NCBI RefSeq assembly: GCF_003429665.1
Contig: NZ_QUWK01000002.1
Coordinates: 62,001 to 126,000, forward strand
Reading direction: 5' to 3'
Origin: Sphaerochaeta halotolerans
GTDB lineage: Bacteria; Spirochaetota; Spirochaetia; Sphaerochaetales; Sphaerochaetaceae
Length of the DNA: 64,000 nucleotides
Shown: positions 33,827-44,045 of the stretch, one piece after another
Layout: the number at the start of each line of letters is the position of its first letter
How positions within the stretch are numbered: the first letter of the stretch is position 1
Position numbers and translations under genes: made by a program
Notes under the pieces: generated by a model
What the model saw: only the letters and a program-made list of their open reading frames with translations
What the model was told of the DNA's origin: nothing
The model's database searches: none

Positions 33827-36442
33827 ATGAGTCTACCACAAACGAAACGTTCCTATGTGCATCAGGCTTTTAACCAGGGATTGATTTGTGTATTCCCCAC
33901 CGAGGTTGCAGCTCGATCATACCTGGTAGATTATGCGCTCCATGGGAAACATCACGCTATCTTGGCAGAGAGGGCAATCTCCTATGATACCTTTCGTGGC
34001 TATTTCCTGCCTCATCGGGAAACCATGGCCCCTGCCAACAGCCTTACCCGTCAGCTCTTCATCCATCAGTTGCTTGAGGCTGGAAGTTTGCTACGTTTCT
34101 TTCTCAATCCAGCCTATCCAGAAATGAACAACCGGATGAAAGGATACTTGGCTAAACTGTTGCCATCCCTCCAGGAAGCATGCGAGGCAGAAGTGCTTAG
34201 CAATCTCGATGCTCCCATGCGACAGGACCTCCTGGTGCTCTACCAACACTATCTACAGTTCCTTGATGAACATCAGCTGTTCGAGCCAAGATACGAAAAA
34301 CCAAGCATTCCTGATGACTGGGACAGGAGTCCATCTTATTGCGTCCTTTTCTCTGATACCAACCCAGAGGCTGCAAGCCTGTACGACCAACTGGGTAGGC
34401 CTTCCTTCATGGAACTGAGACCAACTCCTGGGGAGGACCCCTCGGTTTCCTTGGAGGTATTTCCCAACCATCTTGTGGAGATCAAGCAAACCCTTAAGCG
34501 GGTGAGAGAGCTGTTGGACTCGGGGGTGGAAACCCACCAGATTGTCATCGGGAGTACCGCCGAGGAAACCTTGATGGATGTACTGCGTGAGGAAGCCCTG
34601 CTCTATGGAATCCCCTTGACGATCAGGGAAGGAAAGTCTGTACTCGCGTACAGTAGCGGACGGTTTCTCAATCTGATCCAAGAGGTCCATGATGAGCAGT
34701 TCAGCCTGGAAAGCTTGAAATCACTCTTGCTTGACCCTGGTATTCCCTGGGCTGAGGGAGAAAAGCACCGTCGGTTCATCAAGCGCGCCGTCAAGCAATC
34801 AGTCATGCATGGCTCCCTTTATGGTGAGGACCAATACAGCTCACTGCTGGGAGATAATGAGTTACAGAGATGGTATGAAGGCTTGAAACAGAGCATCATT
34901 GCAATTGTTCAGGCTGAGGATATTGAGGACTTGCGACGGAAACTCAATCACTTCCAGGACACCTACTTCATTCCAACGCAGTGGGTAGGCACCCCTGGGG
35001 AAGACGTGTATGCGTTCTGTCTTGATGCCATGGGACAGGTCAAGGAAGCAATGGAGAAGACAGGAATCACTGCATACCCAAAAATCTTCTCTTTTTTGCT
35101 CTCCTTCCTGGAAAACAAGCGATATGTATTTCAGCAGAAGAGTGAGGGCATTGCTGTCTACCGATGGCCGCAGGTCTCCGTGTTGAATGCGGACTATCTC
35201 TTCATCCTTGGCCTTGACCAGGAAGGCGCCCGTTGTGTTGAACGTCCCCTGGAGTTCCTCCCCCAACAGATTGAGAAAGCCTTGCGGAGGGAGGTAGACA
35301 CGAGTGAAGCACAGTTTCGGGCTGCAACCCTAGGGGAAGGAAAGCGGTACCTCTCCTGCCACATGCGTCGCTATGAGGGGGAGCTGATGGTTCCTTCCTA
35401 TTTCCTACAGCATGAACGTTTGACCATGTATGAAGGTGAGCAGGATGCCATTACAGATCCTATGGCTGCAGAACTGTTTCTCTACGAGCATGCAGCCCTT
35501 CCCCCCGTGAAAGCAACGGCAAGTCAGAGGGATTGGTTCCTTGCAGCCAAGAAAACCGTACTCTCTGAACGTGCTGATGACTATACACGCCATCCCATCA
35601 AGGTGGATCTCATAGCAAGGCTCAAGGATGAGCAGGGACGATTCCATTTTTCGCCAACCGGTATCGACCAATTCGATCACTGTCCCTATGCATGGCTTGC
35701 GCGGTATCTCTATGGATTGACCACTGAGGAGTATGAAGTACAACCGGTGGACCACCAGAGAATTGGCATGTTCCTCCATACCGTGTACCAACGGTTCTTC
35801 TCTGAGATTCGTGACTATGATCCCCAAGCAATGGAAATGTATAAAGAACGATTGTATGCATTGTTCGACGAGTGTTTAGTTTCCTATTTTGGAGAACATG
35901 GTCCCTCTCCATCGATGAGAAGCTGGATCATAGCGAGCTATAAGGAGAAGATTATCTCCATTCTCGCTGGAGAAGCAGCATTGTTTGCCCATGGAAGGTC
36001 CGTTGCATTTGAGGCCACATATGAAGTAGAGCAATTTCCCCTGCTTCTCAATGGCAGAATTGACCGTGTGGTCAGCCTCAACCCACCAGAGAATACCCAG
36101 GTTGCTGTCATTGACTATAAAAAAGGGAATCCGGATGTAAAACGGGTCACAGAGCATCTGGAGTCTTACCAGCTTCCCCTCTACCGATTCCTGTTGACCC
36201 ATAGTAATGCTGTGTCTGTAGTCAATGCTTCCTATTACAGTATCAAGGACGAAAAATACTACACACTCTGGGATTATGAGGATGATCCCTTTGCAATACT
36301 CTGTGATGAGCAATTGCAACAGCGTCTGGATAGTCTACTTGAGGCTGTCCAAGGAGGGCATCTTATGGCTACCCCATCAAAGAAGCATTGTGGTACCTGT
36401 CCGTATCGATCCTTGTGCCGAAGGAGGTACGCAACCCCATGA
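33827..36442 (+). CDS. addB: AddB-like nuclease subunit (PD-(D/E)XK, iron-sulfur)
   Basis: The 871-residue protein is the AddB/RexB-like subunit of an exonuclease V complex that processes double-strand breaks for recombination. The C-terminal nuclease is shown by LLNGRIDRVV near residue 745 and VAVIDYKKGNP near residue 765 (the D and ExK-type core). Four cysteines typical of the AddB iron-sulfur staple are visible: one in FDHCPYAWLARYLYGL near residue 620 and three in CGTCPYRSLC close to the end. The N-terminal helicase-like part has no clear Walker A, as usual in AddB. ATG 33827 is preferred over 33719, which would run through the divergent gene. The stop overlaps the addA start (ATGA). Confidence 0.85.
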   Translation: MSLPQTKRSYVHQAFNQGLICVFPTEVAARSYLVDYALHGKHHAILAERAISYDTFRGYFLPHRETMAPANSLTRQLFIHQLLEAGSLLRFFLNPAYPEMNNRMKGYLAKLLPSLQEACEAEVLSNLDAPMRQDLLVLYQHYLQFLDEHQLFEPRYEKPSIPDDWDRSPSYCVLFSDTNPEAASLYDQLGRPSFMELRPTPGEDPSVSLEVFPNHLVEIKQTLKRVRELLDSGVETHQIVIGSTAEETLMDVLREEALLYGIPLTIREGKSVLAYSSGRFLNLIQEVHDEQFSLESLKSLLLDPGIPWAEGEKHRRFIKRAVKQSVMHGSLYGEDQYSSLLGDNELQRWYEGLKQSIIAIVQAEDIEDLRRKLNHFQDTYFIPTQWVGTPGEDVYAFCLDAMGQVKEAMEKTGITAYPKIFSFLLSFLENKRYVFQQKSEGIAVYRWPQVSVLNADYLFILGLDQEGARCVERPLEFLPQQIEKALRREVDTSEAQFRAATLGEGKRYLSCHMRRYEGELMVPSYFLQHERLTMYEGEQDAITDPMAAELFLYEHAALPPVKATASQRDWFLAAKKTVLSERADDYTRHPIKVDLIARLKDEQGRFHFSPTGIDQFDHCPYAWLARYLYGLTTEEYEVQPVDHQRIGMFLHTVYQRFFSEIRDYDPQAMEMYKERLYALFDECLVSYFGEHGPSPSMRSWIIASYKEKIISILAGEAALFAHGRSVAFEATYEVEQFPLLLNGRIDRVVSLNPPENTQVAVIDYKKGNPDVKRVTEHLESYQLPLYRFLLTHSNAVSVVNASYYSIKDEKYYTLWDYEDDPFAILCDEQLQQRLDSLLEAVQGGHLMATPSKKHCGTCPYRSLCRRRYATP

Positions 36443-39400
36443 TTCGATTTGAAGACTTTCTGAAGCATACAAAAGCACAGCTGGATGATAACCAGAGAAA
36501 GGCTGTGAATGTCCTAAACAACTGTGTTGTCTCTGCTGGAGCCGGTTCAGGGAAGACCACTGTTCTCAGTTATCGGTTCCTTCATCTGGTTCTTGAAAGA
36601 AAAGCACGTTGCGATGAAATTCTTACCCTCACATTCACTCGAAAGGCAGCGAGGGAGATGCATCAGCGTATTCACCGGCACCTGCTTTCCTGTCGTGAGG
36701 ACGAAGAGATAGCTCAGCAGCTAGAGACCTTCAGCGAAGTAGCTATCTCCACATTGGACAGCTTTTGTGCGACGGTTGTCAGGAGCGATTCCGTGGCCTA
36801 TGGAGTACCACAGGATTTTGTAATCGATGATGATAAAAACCTAAGAACCATCGGTCGTGTAGCTACTGAACTCCTGGATCAGTATCCACAGAGTCCGGGT
36901 GCGAAGTTGCTCAGTGAGCTGTATACCCCTGACTCCCTCATTGATACGGTACTAGTCCCGCTGGCCAGTTCTTACTATTGCCTTCCCAAAACTGTAGAGG
37001 AAGATGGGGCAGAGAGGATTCTTGCAGCGGTAGAGGATGAGTATGAACGCCTTCTTGCACAGTACCGCGAGATGTTGACTCTCTATGCTTCCTTCACTGA
37101 CAAAGGAAATACGGTGCAAGGGTATAAGAACGATGCACAGATGATGCTTTCCAAGATGGATGCCCTCGAAGGTAAAGCAGCATTGCATTCTCTGTTGTGT
37201 TCTAGTTTTGCCCATCGTAGGGCTCCGGGAAACGGAAAAACAGAGGATATCCAAACCATCAAGGAAACGGTAGCGGTATACAGAGAACTTAGGAGCAAAC
37301 TCTGTATGGCGCTGAGTATTATGCTTGCTCAGGACCAACTGTATGCAGTGATGGATTTCATGCGGGATTTTGTAGACAGATACCAGAAAGAGAAACGCTC
37401 AAGTGGAATACTCACCTTTGCTGATGTTTCCAATCTCGCTGTCACGATGCTTACTGAAAACAAAGCATTGCGGGCTTTTTACAAGAAGAAGTTCCGTTAC
37501 ATCATGATTGATGAGTTCCAGGACAATAATGCACAGCAGAAAGCGATGCTTTACCTGCTTGCTGAACGAACGGATAGGGAAGGGGAAGGTATCCCGCTTC
37601 CAGAGGATTTGCAGAAGGACAAGCTATTCTTTGTGGGGGATGAGAAGCAATCTATCTACCGCTTCAGGGGAAGTGATGTACGAGTTTTCAAGCAACTGAG
37701 TGGAGAATTGGCTTCCATTGGAGGAGAGACCATAACCTTGGGAAGGAACTACCGCAGTGAACCGGACTTGATTGGTCTGTTCAATACGATGTTTGTGAAC
37801 ATCATGCAAAACGAAGGCGAGAGCTTTGAAGCAGACTTCTCCACACTGGATTACCGTAATGCCTCCCCAGGTGTACAAAGCAGTTGTACCGTGTTGATCA
37901 AGCCATATCGGGAGGGCGGTGAAGACGAAGAGGAAGAGGATGCCTCCTCCGTTGAGGCAGAGGCATATGCCATTGCCAAACTGGTCAGGCAGATGCTCGA
38001 AAGCGATGCGTACCTGATACCTTCAAAAGAGGGGCCAAGAAGGCCTGTGGCAAGTGATATTGCGCTTCTCCTTCGTAGCACCAGCAACCAGTTGAGTTTT
38101 GAAAAAGCCTTCAGAAGATTCAATATACCCTATACAGTGCAGGCAGCACGTTCCTTGATGCTGGAAGCTCCAGCGAACGACCTGTATGCCATGCTGCAGC
38201 TGACGCTCTATCCAGATGATCGCCAAGCCTATGCCACGGTGCTTCGCTCTCCGTTCTGTAATCTCAGTGATTGGGCAATTACCCATGTGGTTCAGGAACC
38301 ACTCTTTTCCATACTCCCCTCACTCTCTGAGGACGATGCAGAGCGGTTGGCTGCTTGTGGGGCATTTTACCAACGGTTGCACCAGGCAGTAGGCAGTGAA
38401 TCACTGAGTACCCTTGCCCTGATGTTGTGGTATGAGAGCGGATATTACCTCTCTTTGGTCTCCAATCCCCAATACCAGGTATATGTCGAGCATTTTGCCT
38501 TTTTCCACCGCTTGGCACAAATCCAGGAAGAACAGGGCAAGAGTGTCAGTCAATTTGTCGATTTCCTCCGCCGGAATTTGGTACAAAACGAGAAGATTGA
38601 TCAACTTGAGGTGATAAAGGAGCAAGAGTCGGGGCTTCAGATTATGTCGATCCATAAGTCCAAAGGGCTGGAATTCCCCATCGTAATCGTGGGGAATACC
38701 GGATCGAAGGGCAGAGGAGGAGGGGACTATCTCAGCACCTTCCTCGATATTCCTCTTCCACACTACCTTTCTACCTCCTATCATATTTCAGCTACCAAGC
38801 AAGCTCAGATTCGTCATGCAGGGACGCTCTTTGCAGGCAGTGAAGAACAAGACATGGAGATTGCTGAGTTGAAACGGCTTCTCTATGTTGCCATGACCAG
38901 GGCGGAGACGCATCTCATACTCAGCGGAGCATTCACAAAGAACAACAGGGGTCTGGATCCTTCCAAGAAAGCTGACACGTTGCTTCAAATGCTGGTTGAG
39001 AGTCTGCCTCTGGATAGAGACAATCCTGTGTATGATGAAGGTATCCTGAAGGTACGGCCGATAGAAAACATTCCAGAGCACTATCTCTACAGTGGGGAGA
39101 GAGAGGACAGTTCCCAGGTGATCGCAAGGCTGCAGATTGCTGAACGCTGGTATGAACAAGCCACGCCCGCTTATGAAGGACACCCTATCCGGGTCGCCAC
39201 CACCAAGCTTCATCCGCTTGTTCATGGGGGAGAAGGTGAGGATCTACCACGGTATCCCAGTGATATGATTCTTGATGGGTATGCCGAAGAGCAGGTAACC
39301 GGTTTTGGAACCTTCGTACATGGACTCTGTGAACAGATGGTGCTTGGGAAAGAGGTAGAAAAACTCTCTTCTCTTATGCCTGATTCTCTGACAAGAGTCT

Positions 39401-39774
39401 TGAAAGCGCAAGAGCTAGCTGCACTGCAAGAGGATGCATTAGCGCTCTGTAGAGGGTTTCTGGAGAGCGAATGGTATGAGAAAGAGGTCAAGCCGTACCC
39501 TGTGGAGTGTGAAGTAGGCTTCTTCAGTGCCGTTGAGCAGGAAGGGAAGACCCTCGTAGCAGAAGGGGCAATCGATTTGCTGGTTAAGCAGAATGACACC
39601 TACCTCGTGATAGATTTCAAGACTGATAGACGAAGGGATGAACTCCTCCACCGTTTTCAGGTAGAGACCTATATGCAAGCAATTGAAAGAATTCACCAAT
39701 GTCCGGTACGGGGGTGCGTCATCTATTTGCGTGACCCCTCTCTGGTGTTGGTATGGGAAGGAGAAAGCGTATGA
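36439..39774 (+). CDS. addA: AddA-like helicase/nuclease (UvrD family)
   Basis: The 1111-residue protein is a superfamily 1 helicase with C-terminal nuclease. Walker A VVSAGAGSGKTTVL is near residue 30, TLTFTRKAAREM motif Ia near residue 70, the DExx box IMIDEFQDNN near residue 355, GDEKQSIYRFRGSD motif III near residue 400, and MSIHKSKGLEFPIVIVGN and LLYVAMTRAETHLIL near residues 738 and 815. The nuclease core is AEGAIDLLVKQ followed by LVIDFKTDRR near residue 1070. With AddB it forms the RecBCD-equivalent break-processing enzyme. It overlaps both neighbours, so addB, addA and the next gene are one transcript. Confidence 0.92.
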   Translation: MIRFEDFLKHTKAQLDDNQRKAVNVLNNCVVSAGAGSGKTTVLSYRFLHLVLERKARCDEILTLTFTRKAAREMHQRIHRHLLSCREDEEIAQQLETFSEVAISTLDSFCATVVRSDSVAYGVPQDFVIDDDKNLRTIGRVATELLDQYPQSPGAKLLSELYTPDSLIDTVLVPLASSYYCLPKTVEEDGAERILAAVEDEYERLLAQYREMLTLYASFTDKGNTVQGYKNDAQMMLSKMDALEGKAALHSLLCSSFAHRRAPGNGKTEDIQTIKETVAVYRELRSKLCMALSIMLAQDQLYAVMDFMRDFVDRYQKEKRSSGILTFADVSNLAVTMLTENKALRAFYKKKFRYIMIDEFQDNNAQQKAMLYLLAERTDREGEGIPLPEDLQKDKLFFVGDEKQSIYRFRGSDVRVFKQLSGELASIGGETITLGRNYRSEPDLIGLFNTMFVNIMQNEGESFEADFSTLDYRNASPGVQSSCTVLIKPYREGGEDEEEEDASSVEAEAYAIAKLVRQMLESDAYLIPSKEGPRRPVASDIALLLRSTSNQLSFEKAFRRFNIPYTVQAARSLMLEAPANDLYAMLQLTLYPDDRQAYATVLRSPFCNLSDWAITHVVQEPLFSILPSLSEDDAERLAACGAFYQRLHQAVGSESLSTLALMLWYESGYYLSLVSNPQYQVYVEHFAFFHRLAQIQEEQGKSVSQFVDFLRRNLVQNEKIDQLEVIKEQESGLQIMSIHKSKGLEFPIVIVGNTGSKGRGGGDYLSTFLDIPLPHYLSTSYHISATKQAQIRHAGTLFAGSEEQDMEIAELKRLLYVAMTRAETHLILSGAFTKNNRGLDPSKKADTLLQMLVESLPLDRDNPVYDEGILKVRPIENIPEHYLYSGEREDSSQVIARLQIAERWYEQATPAYEGHPIRVATTKLHPLVHGGEGEDLPRYPSDMILDGYAEEQVTGFGTFVHGLCEQMVLGKEVEKLSSLMPDSLTRVLKAQELAALQEDALALCRGFLESEWYEKEVKPYPVECEVGFFSAVEQEGKTLVAEGAIDLLVKQNDTYLVIDFKTDRRRDELLHRFQVETYMQAIERIHQCPVRGCVIYLRDPSLVLVWEGESV

Positions 39775-40772
39775 TGCGGATTCCGTTTGAGACAATGTGT
39801 ACACAGTTTGAACGGGTGCTTGAGAGCCGGAATATGGAGAAGGAGGAAGCAGCACTCTGTGCTCGCCTGATCGCAGAGACATCCCTTGAGGGGGTGTACA
39901 CCCATGGGGCAAATCGCTTTGCCACACTGGTCAAAGGTATTGATGAGAAAAGGGTTGATGTCCATGCTCATGCCCAGAGAACTGGCTCGTTCGGGGTTCT
40001 TGAGCGCTGGGACGGGAAAAGTGGTGTGGGGAACCTGAATGCATACTCGTGTATGAATCGCGCCATTGAACTGGCAAAAGAACATACCATTGGTTGCGTT
40101 GCCTTGAAGCATACCAATCACTGGATGAGACCCGGAACCTATGGATTGATGGCAGCAGAGGAAGGGTGCATCGCGATGCTTTGGACCAATACGACGCCAC
40201 TGATGAGCCCCTGGGGTGGAGCCGATACCAAGGTAGGAAATAATCCTCTGGTACTGGCCATTCCCAGTAAAAAGGGCCCAATCCTTGTGGATATGGCCAT
40301 GTCCCTCTTCAGTTATGGCAAGCTGGAGACCTATGTGAGGGAGAAGAAGGAACTTCCAGTCCCCGGTGGGTGGGATGAGAGAGGAGAGCTCACTACCAAT
40401 GCAGAATCAATCCTGCGGAGCAAGCGCTCCCTTCCCATTGGATTCTGGAAGGGGACCAGCTTGGCCATAGCCCTCGATCTGATTGCAGCAACCCTGTCGG
40501 GAGGAAGAACCACCCGTTCCATCGGCTCTCTCCCAGAGGAAGGAGAAGTCTCGCAAGTCTTCTTGGTCTTTGATATTTCCAAGTTCCCCGACCGAGAACA
40601 ACTCCTGGATGAGATTCAAGCCACACTTGAAGACCTGAAGGAATCAACTCCGCTGGATGCAGAGAAGCCGGTCCGTTATCCAGGACAATTCAGGGAGCAA
40701 ACAAGAAGAGAGAACCTTGAAAAGGGAATCCCTGTTGATGAGGCCATCTGGAACACCATTCTTGCACTCTGA
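39771..40772 (+). CDS. dlgD: 2,3-diketo-L-gulonate reductase-like dehydrogenase (YiaK/DlgD, Ldh2 family)
   Basis: The 333-residue protein belongs to the malate/L-lactate dehydrogenase (type 2) family and follows E. coli YiaK closely as recalled: TSLEGVYTHGANRF near residue 35, ALKHTNHWMRPGTYG near residue 105, the catalytic His, NNPLVLAIPSKKGPILVDMAMS and PIGFWKGTSLAIALDLIA near residue 215. YiaK reduces 2,3-diketo-L-gulonate with NADH in ascorbate or related sugar-acid use. There are no other such genes beside it; it shares a four-base overlap with addA, which looks accidental. Substrate is inferred from family. Confidence 0.8.
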   Translation: MMRIPFETMCTQFERVLESRNMEKEEAALCARLIAETSLEGVYTHGANRFATLVKGIDEKRVDVHAHAQRTGSFGVLERWDGKSGVGNLNAYSCMNRAIELAKEHTIGCVALKHTNHWMRPGTYGLMAAEEGCIAMLWTNTTPLMSPWGGADTKVGNNPLVLAIPSKKGPILVDMAMSLFSYGKLETYVREKKELPVPGGWDERGELTTNAESILRSKRSLPIGFWKGTSLAIALDLIAATLSGGRTTRSIGSLPEEGEVSQVFLVFDISKFPDREQLLDEIQATLEDLKESTPLDAEKPVRYPGQFREQTRRENLEKGIPVDEAIWNTILAL

Positions 40773-42011
40773 TCAGATATACCCGAACAGGGGACCAAAG
40801 AGCAGAACAACAATGAGAAACCAGAGGGCGTAGACGACCATGAATATGCTCTGTATTCGAATGAAGGATCTTCTTCTCAGAAGTGTCACCACCAATGAGC
40901 CAAGGTTGGCGAGTAACAATAGGTTCTCTGCGAGGACAGCCAACCGGTTGGGGCTTAGCCCGTACTGAAGAAACCTCCCCCCTATGGCAACAAGGGCGAA
41001 CAGGTCTATGCCTATGGCAGCCAATGCTCCTGTGATGAGCACCCCTCGGTAGAATGCAGAGGTTTGTTCGCTCTCCAGAAGCCCAGTTGCATAGAGGATC
41101 ATCATAAGAACCAATGCAAGCAACACGTCAATTATCAACAGAAGATTCCGGTCTTCCGTAATGGGGAGTCTCCCTACAACCAAGGCAGTCAGGAACGTAA
41201 TCATAACGACCGTGATAACCGGGAGAAAGATGGTAGCCAGGAGACGTGTGAGCACTGCCATCTGGTTTCCTTTGTATTGCAGGAGGTATCGGGCAGACAA
41301 TGGAAGCAGGGCAAGGATACCGGTAACCACAAACGGGGCAAGACGGTCTTCAACATGTACCCCCACTGCCTCAAAGAGGACGAACGTAAGCATCGTTACC
41401 ACAAAGACTGCGCAGGCAAGCAGGAATGAGAGCAGAAGCACCTCTCCGGTAAGCCGTATGTGTCTACTCATTCGTTCCTGTAGCGTACCTTTCTGTGTGG
41501 GAATGGCAAGACTGACCACCAAAAGCAGTGGAAGATGGATGAGAGCAAGAATTTTAGTCTGTGTTTCTTCGATACCTGTCATGCTGAACTGCAGATTCAT
41601 CAATAGTGCAAGGATACCAAGAAAGGAGAGATATCCTAGCAAAGCCTTGCGGTCTTTTGCCAAATACAACGTAAGAAACAGGATAACCAGAATAGGAAGA
41701 TTCAATCCATAGAAAAACATTGTCGGGTCGTCGAATGGATACCCAAGAAACGTAGGTATTTGGGAGATGATGAGTTGGCTGACCAGCAACATGATGAATA
41801 GTTTGGGAACTGCCTGTCTATGAGGTTCTTCGACCAAGGAGAATCGAGCCCCCATGCGATACAGAGAGAGCAGGGTAGCTTCATCCCTAGGTAATGTCTC
41901 TTCTAGCTCCCGTTGCAATTGCGCTTGTTTTTTGAGCTTCTCAGTACTACTGGGAGATTGTTCTTCCTTCGACAGTACTTGTTCTTTCCACAATGAGAGT
42001 ATCGATTTCAT
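40773..42011 (-). CDS. Polytopic membrane protein, DUF4153-like
   Basis: The 412-residue protein has a charged cytoplasmic N-terminus of about 65 residues (rich in Lys, Glu and Gln) followed by ten or eleven hydrophobic segments. The segment GRFLQYGLSPNRLAVLAENL near residue 345 resembles the YGLTPNR motif of DUF4153/DUF4173 proteins. No transport or enzyme signature is visible and no function is known. Its stop touches the convergent dehydrogenase stop. Family placement is tentative. Confidence 0.6.
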   Translation of the reverse strand: MKSILSLWKEQVLSKEEQSPSSTEKLKKQAQLQRELEETLPRDEATLLSLYRMGARFSLVEEPHRQAVPKLFIMLLVSQLIISQIPTFLGYPFDDPTMFFYGLNLPILVILFLTLYLAKDRKALLGYLSFLGILALLMNLQFSMTGIEETQTKILALIHLPLLLVVSLAIPTQKGTLQERMSRHIRLTGEVLLLSFLLACAVFVVTMLTFVLFEAVGVHVEDRLAPFVVTGILALLPLSARYLLQYKGNQMAVLTRLLATIFLPVITVVMITFLTALVVGRLPITEDRNLLLIIDVLLALVLMMILYATGLLESEQTSAFYRGVLITGALAAIGIDLFALVAIGGRFLQYGLSPNRLAVLAENLLLLANLGSLVVTLLRRRSFIRIQSIFMVVYALWFLIVVLLFGPLFGYI

Positions 42012-42061
42012 ACAGACCTCCGGAACAGTATACCATCCGTGGGTGGAAAAGGATACAAGAA

Positions 42062-42096
42062 GTCAAAAACGGGTTGGCTCCAAGGCCAACCCGTAG
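42062..42096 (-). terminator. Terminator after fucI
   Basis: ACGGGTTGGC (42069-42078) and GCCAACCCGT (42085-42094) form a perfect 10-bp stem with a six-base loop. Read on the reverse strand it is followed by TTTTTGAC, and lies 20 bases after the fucI stop. Confidence 0.85.
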
Positions 42097-42115
42097 TCGA
42101 TACAAGTACTGTTGT

Positions 42116-43942
42116 TTAATACTTTCCGTACAGTGGACCAAAGGTGGAACATGCGCGATAGTCAGCTCCTTCCTTGTCCATGCCAAGCATTGACCAGGCA
42201 CTGGGACGGAAAATCTTATCTTCTTCAACATTGTGCATGCATACAGGGATGCGGAGCATTGCACAGAGGGTGATGATATCAGCACCAAAGTGCCCATAGC
42301 TCAAAGCCCCGTGGTTTGCTCCCCAGTTTGCCATGACCGAGTACACGTCCTTGAATGGACCTTCCTTGCCATTGGTTCTGGGTACGAACCAGGTGGTAGG
42401 CCAGGTCTGGTCGGTACGTTTGTTGATGATGTCAAAGACATTCTCTGGTACTTCGCAGGTCCATCCTTCAGCAAGCTGCAGTACAGGGCCTACACCCTTC
42501 ACCATGTTAATTCTGACCATGGTCAGAGGCATTCCCCCTTCACTGAGAAAGGTTGAACTATAACCACCACCGCGGAAGTAACCACCGTTGGCGACGCTGA
42601 AGCGGGTATGCTCGAGAGTGTTCTGTACATCTTCTTTGGTAATCTCCCAATAGTGCTTCATCTCGCTCTCGCCTTTCTCGTTCTTCATCTGGCCCGCTGC
42701 GTCAAGCGTGGTTGCTCCACTGTTGATCAAGTGGATGAAACCTTCCTTGGCCAAGCCTTCTGGCTTCCATCCGGTTACCCGCTCGATTGATGCAGGGCTC
42801 CAGTAGGTGCGTACATCACTGAAGATTGCTGCACGGTTGGTGAGCAACTTGCAGAACAGCATGCTGATGCCATTCAGGTGGTCGTTCTCGGTTGCCATGA
42901 TGTAGGGTTCACGGATACCGTTCCAGTCGAAACTGGTGTTCAGCATGGTCTCCATGAAGTCACCATTCGGCCAGTGATCGGTCCACTGCCTCTGTCCTTG
43001 GAATCCTGCACAGATTGCATTGTGGCCAAGGGCCTCTTCCTTGAAGCCCCGTTTCTCAAGGTTCTTGTTCCCTACCATGAGGTCGCGAGCAATCATGGTC
43101 ATCTTGGTGCAGTACTCCCAATCCTTTGCGAGTTGCTCTTCACTTCTTTGATACTCAGGCGGGTTTGCAACATCCTCAGCCTGGATGCAGTTCTCCTTCA
43201 CCCACGCAATTGCTTTCTTGTACTCTTCAGGATCATAGATTTCTTCTGCGATACGGCGTTCTATTTCGCACATATCAACTACTTCACTCCGCATTCCCAG
43301 GTAGGATTGCAAGAAATCCTGGTCAACGATTGATCCCGCAATTCCCATGGCCATACCACCAATGGAGAGGTAGCTCTTTCCCCTCATGGTTGCAACAGCA
43401 AGTCCTGCGCGTGCAAAGCGGAGAATCTTTTCAGCTACATCCTCAGGGATGGAAGTGTCATCGTTGTCTTGTACGTCACGACCATAGATACCAAAGGCGG
43501 GAAGTCCTTTCTGGGTGTGGGCTGCAAGGACTGCAGCAAGGTACACAGCACCCGGACGCTCTGTCCCGTTAAAACCCCAGACGCCCTTGACGGTCATAGG
43601 ATCCATGTCAAATGTCTCGGTTCCATAACACCAGCAGGGAGTGACTGTCAGTGTAACTGCAACGCCTTCCTTGGTAAATTTTTCTGCACAGTCGGCACTC
43701 TCTCTGACACGTCCTATGGTGCCATCAGCAATAACACACTCAACCGGCTCCCCGGTTCCATGGAACACGTTCTCACTGATTAGCTTAGCAGCAGCCTTTG
43801 CCATGTTCATGGTCTGCTCTTCCAAGGACTCGCGAACGCCTCGCTGTCTGCCATCAATTACCGGTCTGATTCCAATCTTGGGAAGGGAAGAAGCATAGCG
43901 CTTCTCAGGCCCTACTGATTGCATTCCATTTGTATTTGCCAT
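42116..43942 (-). CDS. fucI: L-fucose isomerase
   Basis: The 608-residue protein matches FucI in length and motifs: [20 protein letters not shown] near residue 21, [20 protein letters not shown] near residue 122, [13 protein letters not shown] near residue 150, and [18 protein letters not shown] near residue 405. It converts L-fucose to L-fuculose with Mn in the cytoplasm. It is divergent from fucU, with a LacI-type palindrome in the shared 103-base gap. Fuculokinase and fuculose-phosphate aldolase genes are not seen beside it; the rhamnose aldolase and kinase nearby might be shared. Confidence 0.95.
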   Translation of the reverse strand: MANTNGMQSVGPEKRYASSLPKIGIRPVIDGRQRGVRESLEEQTMNMAKAAAKLISENVFHGTGEPVECVIADGTIGRVRESADCAEKFTKEGVAVTLTVTPCWCYGTETFDMDPMTVKGVWGFNGTERPGAVYLAAVLAAHTQKGLPAFGIYGRDVQDNDDTSIPEDVAEKILRFARAGLAVATMRGKSYLSIGGMAMGIAGSIVDQDFLQSYLGMRSEVVDMCEIERRIAEEIYDPEEYKKAIAWVKENCIQAEDVANPPEYQRSEEQLAKDWEYCTKMTMIARDLMVGNKNLEKRGFKEEALGHNAICAGFQGQRQWTDHWPNGDFMETMLNTSFDWNGIREPYIMATENDHLNGISMLFCKLLTNRAAIFSDVRTYWSPASIERVTGWKPEGLAKEGFIHLINSGATTLDAAGQMKNEKGESEMKHYWEITKEDVQNTLEHTRFSVANGGYFRGGGYSSTFLSEGGMPLTMVRINMVKGVGPVLQLAEGWTCEVPENVFDIINKRTDQTWPTTWFVPRTNGKEGPFKDVYSVMANWGANHGALSYGHFGADIITLCAMLRIPVCMHNVEEDKIFRPSAWSMLGMDKEGADYRACSTFGPLYGKY

Positions 43943-43971
43943 AGTATCCCCCTTGGTATATAATTACAAAA

Positions 43972-43985
43972 TGTAATCGTTTACA
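43972..43985. promoter_or_regulatory. LacI-family-type operator between fucI and fucU
   Basis: TGTAATCGTTTACA is a palindrome with central CG and perfect TGTAA/TTACA arms, the classic form bound by LacI-family regulators. It is about 30 bases from the fucI start and 60 from fucU. No LacI-family gene is present in the window. Confidence 0.65.
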
Positions 43986-44045
43986 TCATGCATAGTATTG
44001 CATAGAGAAGGTACAAATGCAATCCAAAATTTATAGGAGTCAACT

